NCBI GenBank assembly: GCA_903970445.1 | Contig: CAJCIP010000106.1 | Location: 1-37,073 of the forward strand | Source of the DNA: Verrucomicrobia bacterium Tous-C9LFEB | GTDB lineage: Bacteria; Acidobacteriota; Terriglobia; Terriglobales; Acidobacteriaceae | Direction of reading: 5' to 3' | DNA length: 37,073 bases | Shown here: in pieces, positions 31,888-37,073 of the stretch | Numbering within the stretch: position 1 is the first letter of the stretch | Layout of the letters: every line of letters begins with the position of its first letter | Translations under genes and position numbers: made by a program | Notes under the pieces: generated by a model | Database searches by the model: none | The model's input: only the letters and a program-made list of their open reading frames with translations | Told to the model about the DNA's origin: nothing

Positions 31888-32927
31888 ATGCACTCATTAC
31901 CGGCGGCGCCGGCTTTGTCGGCTCAAACCTCGCCGCCTTCCTCATGTCGCGCCGCGACCCGGCAGCCCAAATCATCGTCTTCGACTCGCTCGCCCGCCAC
32001 GGCGCATCCGAAAACCTCGCCTGGCTCCGCTCACTTGGCGACTTCGAATTCATCCACGGCGACATTCGCAACGCCTTCGATGTCGAGCAGACCATAAAGC
32101 GAATCGCACCCGACGTCATCTTCCACCTCGCCGGCCAGGTCGCCATGACCACCAGCATGCAGAGCCCGCGCCGCGACTTCGAAATCAACGTGCTCGGCTC
32201 CATCAACGTGCTCGAAGCCGTCCGCCAATACACCCCGCAGACCGCCATCATCTACGCCTCGTCAAACAAGGTCTACGGAAACCTCGACCACCTCGACCTC
32301 GTCGAAGCCCCGACGCGCTGGCAGCCGCGCACCATGCAAAACGGCGTCGACGAATCCACCGCCATCGAGTTCCACACACCCTACGGCTGCTCCAAAGGCG
32401 CCGCCGACCAGTACATGCTCGACTACGCGCGCGGCTTCGGCCTCAACACCGTCGTCTTCCGCCACTCCACCATCTACGGCGGACGCCAGTTCGCCACCTA
32501 CGACCAGGGCTGGGTGGGCTGGTTCTGCCGCCAAGCTATCGAATCGAAGGCAGCCCTGAGCTCGGAAACAGCTCCCTCGCGCCCACCCTTCACCGTCTCT
32601 GGCGACGGCAAACAGGTCCGCGACCTCCTCCACGTCTCCGACGCCGTCAACGCCTACGTCATGGCCTACGAAAACATAGCCACCGCCCGCGGCCAGGCCT
32701 TCAACATCGGCGGAGGCATCGACAACAGCATGAGCCTCCTCGAGCTCCTGCTCCATCTCGAACAACGCCTCGCGATCAAGCTCAACTACACCCACCTGCC
32801 CTGGCGCCAGTCCGACCAGAAATTCTTCGTAGCCGACAACACCAAAGCCCACAACCTCATCCGCTGGTCCCCAAAGACGCCCAAAGAACAAGGCATCGAA
32901 GACACCATCACCTGGGAGTCGCGATAG
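31884..32927 (+). CDS. NAD-dependent epimerase, CDP-paratose 2-epimerase-like
   Basis: A 347-residue extended SDR. The NAD motif is ITGGAGFVGSN (5-15); YASSNKVYG and HTPYGCSKGAADQY (Tyr167, Lys171) form the active site. FRHSTIYGGRQFATYDQGWVG is a stretch I know from CDP-paratose 2-epimerase (tyvelose epimerase, RfbE) and close relatives. Those act on CDP-3,6-dideoxyhexoses in O-antigen synthesis. However, the window has no rfbF/rfbG/rfbS/rfbH-type genes for making CDP-sugars, so the real substrate may be another nucleotide sugar. It overlaps the GT2 gene by ATGA, so the two are surely co-transcribed. Confidence 0.88.
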   Translation: MNALITGGAGFVGSNLAAFLMSRRDPAAQIIVFDSLARHGASENLAWLRSLGDFEFIHGDIRNAFDVEQTIKRIAPDVIFHLAGQVAMTTSMQSPRRDFEINVLGSINVLEAVRQYTPQTAIIYASSNKVYGNLDHLDLVEAPTRWQPRTMQNGVDESTAIEFHTPYGCSKGAADQYMLDYARGFGLNTVVFRHSTIYGGRQFATYDQGWVGWFCRQAIESKAALSSETAPSRPPFTVSGDGKQVRDLLHVSDAVNAYVMAYENIATARGQAFNIGGGIDNSMSLLELLLHLEQRLAIKLNYTHLPWRQSDQKFFVADNTKAHNLIRWSPKTPKEQGIEDTITWESR

Positions 32928-33011
32928 CACCTGGCCTCGAACACGTGAGAGTATCGAGAGCAAGCACAAACCGTTCGTTTCGACTTCGCCCAAGCTTATG
33001 ACTGGAACCTC

Positions 33012-34352
33012 GTGAACTCTGAAAACGGATCTGCTTCAATAAGCCTCGATACAAGGTCAAAGCTTCTTCCGTCGCCACTCATTTCCTTTCTCGTTTGTAG
33101 CCTTCTTCTTACCTCTGCGGCCTTTGCGACTTTGTACTTCAGACACTTTGTTCTTCATCGAACGAATTATCCAGATGGTTACTTGCTTCTTCCGGGTGAA
33201 CCGTTTGCTGACATTGTTCTTTACGTCGGACGATTCAGGTACTTCCATAGCCCGCGATTCTTTGACGCTAATCTCGCGGGACTATACCTATACCCGCCCA
33301 CGGTCGCTCCATTCTACGAAATTCTTTACTTAGCGCACCGTGCGCTGATTGCGTTTCTTGCGTCGACTCTGATTTTGATTTTATCGTTTGCCGGTTGGTT
33401 CGGTAAGACGCTTCGACGCCTGGACTTCAGTCGTACATCCGCGGTTTTGTTCATCGGCCTGTGCCTGACTTGCTCCTATGTTCTGATTTTTGAAATCAGC
33501 CGCGCCAATGTTGAAATTGCTCTTTCTTCCCTATGCATCGCAGGAATGTACACGGCATATAAAGATCGCCCTATCCCTGCCGCAATTTGCTTCGGCGTCG
33601 CAGGTGCAATGAAGCTTTATCCACTGATTTTTTTGGGCCTCTTGTTTCGACGCCGCCGCTATCGTGAGTTCATCCTTGGGCTTATAGTGTGCGGAGCTTC
33701 TACACTCGCATCATTATGGGCGATATGCCCCAATCTGAGGCTTTCCGTCGATGGTATTAGGCGCGGTCTGCGCATTTTTACAGGAACTTATGCACTAACA
33801 TTCGAGCCGATCACAGCCGGTGCCGATCATTCGCTCTTCGGATTGATAAAGCAGGCCTTTTCAGCTGTTTCCAAAACAGCAGTAGAGAACACTTTCGGAT
33901 CGACCTCACATGCTAGAGGGCAGAAGATCCTCGGAATCTATATGCTTGTGCTGGCAATAGGATTGCTGTGGCTTTATTTCAAGCGCATGCGTTACCTTCC
34001 ATTTATTAATCAGGCAATATGCTTCACCTGTGCAGCGGTCGTTGTGCCACCAACTTCATTTGAATACACATTACTCCAGCTCTATGCGCCGTGGGTTGTC
34101 CTTGTAGTAATTTCGGCAGATCTGTGGTCTCGTGACCTTGTCAGTCCACGCGGCATGTCAGCCATGTTCATTTGCTTCGCGGCGATCTTCTCTAATTTGG
34201 CAGAGATTCAATTTTACGGCGCACGCATAGAAGGTCCGCTCAAGGCCATACTGGTTTGTGCTTTATTCTTTCTGGCGCTCCGCTATCCGATTGAGGAAGC
34301 TAAAAATAGCATAGAAGCAGACTCACGATCCTTAGATTATCAAGTGGTTTGA
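33012..34352 (+). CDS. GT87-family (DUF2029) membrane glycosyltransferase
   Basis: A 446-residue protein with ten or more hydrophobic helices. Early loop: GEPFADIVLYVGRFRYFHS, then LYLYPPTVAPFYEILY. A key helix pair is SRANVEIALSSLCIAG and AAICFGVAGAMKLYPLIFLGLLF. The R-x-N-x-E and K-L-Y-P patterns mark the GT87 family (mannosyltransferases such as mycobacterial PimE, which use polyprenyl-phosphate mannose). The GTG start at 33012 is not strongly supported by a ribosome-binding site. The DNA is clearly richer in A/T than the flanking genes, a sign of transfer or relaxed codon use. A paralogue follows at 34409. Confidence 0.83.
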   Translation: MNSENGSASISLDTRSKLLPSPLISFLVCSLLLTSAAFATLYFRHFVLHRTNYPDGYLLLPGEPFADIVLYVGRFRYFHSPRFFDANLAGLYLYPPTVAPFYEILYLAHRALIAFLASTLILILSFAGWFGKTLRRLDFSRTSAVLFIGLCLTCSYVLIFEISRANVEIALSSLCIAGMYTAYKDRPIPAAICFGVAGAMKLYPLIFLGLLFRRRRYREFILGLIVCGASTLASLWAICPNLRLSVDGIRRGLRIFTGTYALTFEPITAGADHSLFGLIKQAFSAVSKTAVENTFGSTSHARGQKILGIYMLVLAIGLLWLYFKRMRYLPFINQAICFTCAAVVVPPTSFEYTLLQLYAPWVVLVVISADLWSRDLVSPRGMSAMFICFAAIFSNLAEIQFYGARIEGPLKAILVCALFFLALRYPIEEAKNSIEADSRSLDYQVV

Positions 34353-34408
34353 AGAAACCGTGATGAAGTGCGGCGCTGCCATTTCAAGGCATGAAAGTGA
34401 GGTTCGTC

Positions 34409-35746
34409 ATGACGATGGCAACAGAGCGCACGGCTCAGAAAATCCTGGCGACAACGCGTTCATTCGTTCAAGAATTTGCGTGGATCGTTTCAGGCCTAAC
34501 TATTGCGTCGGTGGCTTACTGCGCGGTTGCATACCTTGGTTTTCACCTGCACTATCCATATAACTCGCCGTTTTTCTATCACCACCAGGAATTTACAGAT
34601 TTTACAATCTATCACGCTAAGTTCGCCTTCTTCCATCAGTCGGCCTTCTTCAAAGTCGGATATCCGTTTACCTACCCAGCGCTAATGGCGCTCCTCTATG
34701 AAGTGATCTTCTCGCTATCGGCAGCGCATCCACTAAGAGTTTTCCTGCTGATTGCTTGTCTCGCTTTTCTCATTCCCGGCGCTCTTTGGAGCCGGGCGCT
34801 GGTCCGCGCCGGGCTTAAATGGAAGTCCGCGGCACTTTTCGTCGCTATCGTGCTTGTGACATCCTGGCCCGCCGGCCTACTTGTCGATCGCGCAAACGTA
34901 GAAATCTTCGTTTGGATATCTTTGCTCGTCGGCGTCTGGGCTTACGTAACTGGGCGCGAATGGCTTGCCGCTTCTTTATTTGCAGTCGCTGCCTCGCTCA
35001 AGCTTTTTCCGTTCGTCTTTCTTACTCTTTTTCTCACTCGGCGGGGCTGGCCAAAACTTGTCGCAGGAGCCTGCGTTTTCGGGGCAGTAACTGTCCTGTC
35101 GCTCGCGATTTTAGGCCCGACAATACCCATTGCTTACCACGGTATCTCAACGGGATTAGCTATGTTCCATGACGACTACATGGTCGTCTACAGCATGGAT
35201 CTCACAGGTTTGGATCACTCGTTGATGGGCCTGATAAAGACAGCGATCGTCGTCGTACAAAGAAAGAATTATGGTGCCCATCTGCGCGAGGTAGCGAACT
35301 TTTACATACCTTGCATGGCACTGATTGGCCTCATTTTGTATGCAGTGCGCATACGAAAGCTGCCCTTGCTCAACCAGTTGATGGCGTTCTCCATCATCTC
35401 CATCTTATTCACGCCATTTTCCGGTGACGGAACACTCATTCATCTGTATTACTCCTTCGCACTTTGCTGTTTCCTCGCGATCAGCGCCTATCGTCAGCAA
35501 GTTAGCATTCCCGGTCTGCGGGTCATCATGCTCTGCTATGCATATCTACTTTCCTATCAGAGCTTCTGGGTCATGGATCATCGCAGAGTCGAAGCCCAGT
35601 TCAAATGCCTTGCGCTTATCCTGCTTCTTTACTGTGCGCTAAAGTACCCACTTAGCGCTTCGCTTAGGTCGGGCGCTCTACCAATAGATCTGAGCCGGCC
35701 TGACGCCTCGCGGGTGCTGGCCACGAATGCGGGGCAGAGGGCATGA
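34409..35746 (+). CDS. GT87-family (DUF2029) membrane glycosyltransferase, second copy
   Basis: About 445 residues, polytopic. ATG 34409 follows GTGAGG at good spacing; ATG 34391 is possible too. Early loop: QEFTDFTIYHAKFAFFHQS, then YPFTYPALMALLYEVIF. The helix pair is DRANVEIFVWISLLVG and SLFAVAASLKLFPFVFLTLFL, the same R-x-N-x-E and K-L-x-P pattern as in the gene before. The luminal segment around LTGLDHSLMGLIKTA is also shared (AGADHSLFGLIKQA there), so the two are paralogues rather than neighbours by chance. They probably use polyprenyl-phosphate sugars and may add two different residues. It is convergent with rpoD. Confidence 0.83.
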   Translation: MTMATERTAQKILATTRSFVQEFAWIVSGLTIASVAYCAVAYLGFHLHYPYNSPFFYHHQEFTDFTIYHAKFAFFHQSAFFKVGYPFTYPALMALLYEVIFSLSAAHPLRVFLLIACLAFLIPGALWSRALVRAGLKWKSAALFVAIVLVTSWPAGLLVDRANVEIFVWISLLVGVWAYVTGREWLAASLFAVAASLKLFPFVFLTLFLTRRGWPKLVAGACVFGAVTVLSLAILGPTIPIAYHGISTGLAMFHDDYMVVYSMDLTGLDHSLMGLIKTAIVVVQRKNYGAHLREVANFYIPCMALIGLILYAVRIRKLPLLNQLMAFSIISILFTPFSGDGTLIHLYYSFALCCFLAISAYRQQVSIPGLRVIMLCYAYLLSYQSFWVMDHRRVEAQFKCLALILLLYCALKYPLSASLRSGALPIDLSRPDASRVLATNAGQRA

Positions 35747-35830
35747 TTTTGGGTCCACAACGCCGCCATGTTGTCGGCAGTTCACCGAAAGCTCTGCGCC
35801 CCAAGTACAGAAGGGCCGATTCCCACCCGC

Positions 35831-35866
35831 AAGAAAAACCGTCTGCAGCACAGAGCCGCAGACGGT
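35831..35866 (-). terminator. Intrinsic terminator of rpoD
   Basis: Read on the minus strand, ACCGTCTGC, an 11-base loop and GCAGACGGT form a perfect 9-bp stem (35838-35866), followed at once by TTTTTC. It lies 24 bases after the rpoD stop. It may also slow transcripts arriving from the glycan operon on the other strand, but there the T-tract is missing. Confidence 0.88.
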
Positions 35867-35889
35867 CATTAATATAGTTAAGCGGAAAT

Positions 35890-37073
35890 CTACATCTCCT
35901 TCACGCCATCCACAAACGCCTTCAGCTTGCGGCTGCGGCTCGGATGCCGCAGCTTCCGCAGCGCCTTCGCCTCAATCTGGCGTATCCGCTCGCGAGTCAC
36001 CTGGAAGCTCTGCCCTACTTCTTCCAGCGTGTGCTCGGAGCCGTCTTCAAGCCCGAACCGCATCTTGATGACGCGCTCTTCCCGCGGCGTCAACGTGCGC
36101 AGCACTTGCGACGTGTACTCCTTCAGGTTCACCGAGATGACAGCATCGCTCGGCGACACAGCCATGCGGTCTTCGATGAAGTCGCCAAGATGCGAATCTT
36201 CCTCTTCACCAATCGGCGTTTCCAGCGAGATCGGCTCCTGCGCAATCTTCAGCACCTTGCGCACCTTCGCCACCGGGATATCCATGCGCTTGGCAATCTC
36301 TTCCGACGACGCCTCGCGCCCCAGCTCCTGCACCAGCTGACGCGACGTGCGAATCAGCTTGTTGATCGTCTCGATCATGTGTACCGGAATGCGAATCGTG
36401 CGCGCCTGATCGGCAATCGCCCGCGTAATCGCCTGCCGAATCCACCACGTCGCGTACGTCGAGAACTTATACCCACGCCGGTACTCGAACTTGTCCACCG
36501 CCTTCATCAGGCCGATGTTGCCTTCCTGAATCAGGTCGAGGAACTGCAGCCCGCGGTTGGTGTACTTCTTCGCAATCGACACCACGAGACGCAAGTTGGC
36601 TTCGATCAGCTCACGCTTCGCCTTCTCGGCGTCCATATCGCCCTGGATGATCTCGCGCTGCGTACGCTTCAGCGTCTCCAGCGAAATCCCCGCGTCAGCC
36701 TCAACGCGTTCCAGATCGACGCGGCAGTTCTTCTGCTGCCGCTTGTACTCCTTCTTCAGCTCTTCCGAGCGCGAAGCCTCGAACTTGTTCTCCAGCGACC
36801 GGATCTGCCGCTCGAGCGTCCGCATCGAGTCGACCGTCTTGTTCACCTTGTCCAGCAGCCGCTTCTTCTCGCCGTTGGTGTACTTGAACTCGCGGACGAT
36901 GCGGCTGACGAACACGTTCTCGCGCCCGGCCAGCCAGATGTTCTTGCGCGCGAACTTGGCCTTGGCCTTCGCGTCCTTGCCCTGCGGATTCTCTGACTTC
37001 TCAAAGAAATCAGCCGCCTTCTTCTGGTGCTTGACCAGCTCGTCGGTGCGGCTGACGGTCGCCTTGACGCGCG
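35890..37073 (-). CDS. rpoD: RNA polymerase primary sigma factor RpoD (sigma-70), 5'-truncated by window edge
   Basis: The frame is open to the last base of the window, so the N-terminal part (region 1.1 and more) is outside. The visible part has the sigma-70 non-conserved region ([19 protein letters not shown]...), then region 2: [39 protein letters not shown], and [19 protein letters not shown], which bind core RNAP and the -10 element. Region 3 follows ([12 protein letters not shown]), then region 4: [18 protein letters not shown] and [19 protein letters not shown] (-35 recognition helix-turn-helix), ending [16 protein letters not shown]. It is the housekeeping sigma factor. A strong terminator follows. 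Confidence 0.97.
   Translation of the reverse strand, partial: RVKATVSRTDELVKHQKKAADFFEKSENPQGKDAKAKAKFARKNIWLAGRENVFVSRIVREFKYTNGEKKRLLDKVNKTVDSMRTLERQIRSLENKFEASRSEELKKEYKRQQKNCRVDLERVEADAGISLETLKRTQREIIQGDMDAEKAKRELIEANLRLVVSIAKKYTNRGLQFLDLIQEGNIGLMKAVDKFEYRRGYKFSTYATWWIRQAITRAIADQARTIRIPVHMIETINKLIRTSRQLVQELGREASSEEIAKRMDIPVAKVRKVLKIAQEPISLETPIGEEEDSHLGDFIEDRMAVSPSDAVISVNLKEYTSQVLRTLTPREERVIKMRFGLEDGSEHTLEEVGQSFQVTRERIRQIEAKALRKLRHPSRSRKLKAFVDGVKEM

Noticed and set aside
35944-36996. A 350-codon open frame on the plus strand opposite rpoD
   Set aside because: It is the mirror of the conserved sigma factor gene; its Leu/Arg/His-rich product matches nothing.
1-37073. CRISPR arrays, tRNA or rRNA genes, insertion sequences, phage integrases
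   Set aside because: None was found on reading. The direct repeats seen (17 and 29 bases spacing, two or three copies) lack the regular repeat-spacer pattern of CRISPR.

Overview
The window looks like a piece of a chromosome from an acidobacterium of the Terriglobus/Granulicella/Edaphobacter type (class Terriglobia). This is an inference from three things: a choice-of-anchor-D (ASH-like) surface protein with the PAGTYTLTVTGT-type ending common in that group, dispersed GTCATCCTGAGCG / TCATCTCGACCGAAG repeats between genes, and the gene mix with generally GC-rich third positions. No rRNA, tRNA, CRISPR array, integrase or transposase was seen.

Layout. 1-3.6 kb: the 3' end of the ASH-repeat surface protein, a HI0933-family flavoprotein and a DUF2235 hydrolase. 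3.7-10.7 kb: a CsbD-like stress protein, then envelope-glycan genes: a UbiA-family prenyltransferase resembling decaprenyl-phosphate phosphoribosyltransferase next to a GT39-like GT-C enzyme, an RlmI-like rRNA methyltransferase, an O-antigen ligase/Wzy-like protein and a divergent polytopic membrane protein. 10.8-20.5 kb: mostly housekeeping and secreted functions: an exported alpha/beta hydrolase, class II CPD photolyase, GNAT acetyltransferase, a small zinc-ribbon protein, a PHP-domain phosphoesterase, a GT2 glycosyltransferase, a proline-rich exported protein and a periplasmic gamma-glutamyltransferase.

20.6-29.8 kb: a small conserved protein, two sugar-phosphate isomerase/epimerase-like TIM barrels, a complete DinJ/YafQ-type toxin-antitoxin pair with a perfect 15-bp palindrome over its start region, three short-chain dehydrogenases, an NTF2-like protein and exported hypotheticals. 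Two adjacent genes here (a conserved hypothetical at 26.7-27.6 kb and an OsmC-family gene at 27.7-28.1 kb) are each broken by one frameshift. Either this short stretch is decaying or it carries sequence errors.

30.2-35.7 kb: a tightly packed glycan operon. An NAD-dependent epimerase, a dolichyl-phosphate-mannose-synthase-like GT2 and a CDP-paratose-2-epimerase-like enzyme are joined by ATGA overlaps and followed by two GT87-type membrane glycosyltransferases that look more AT-rich than the rest. A plausible joint role is to make a modified sugar, load it on polyprenyl phosphate, and transfer it outside the cytoplasm. The window ends in the housekeeping sigma factor gene rpoD (minus strand, 5' end outside the window), followed by a strong intrinsic terminator.

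No clearly new defence or mobile system was found. The most distinctive signals are the hydrophobic, lipobox-like insertion inside the last Ig-like domain of the first protein, the polyprenyl-phosphate-sugar gene groups, the toxin-antitoxin pair inside a sugar-gene run, and stop codons embedded in short tandem repeats.
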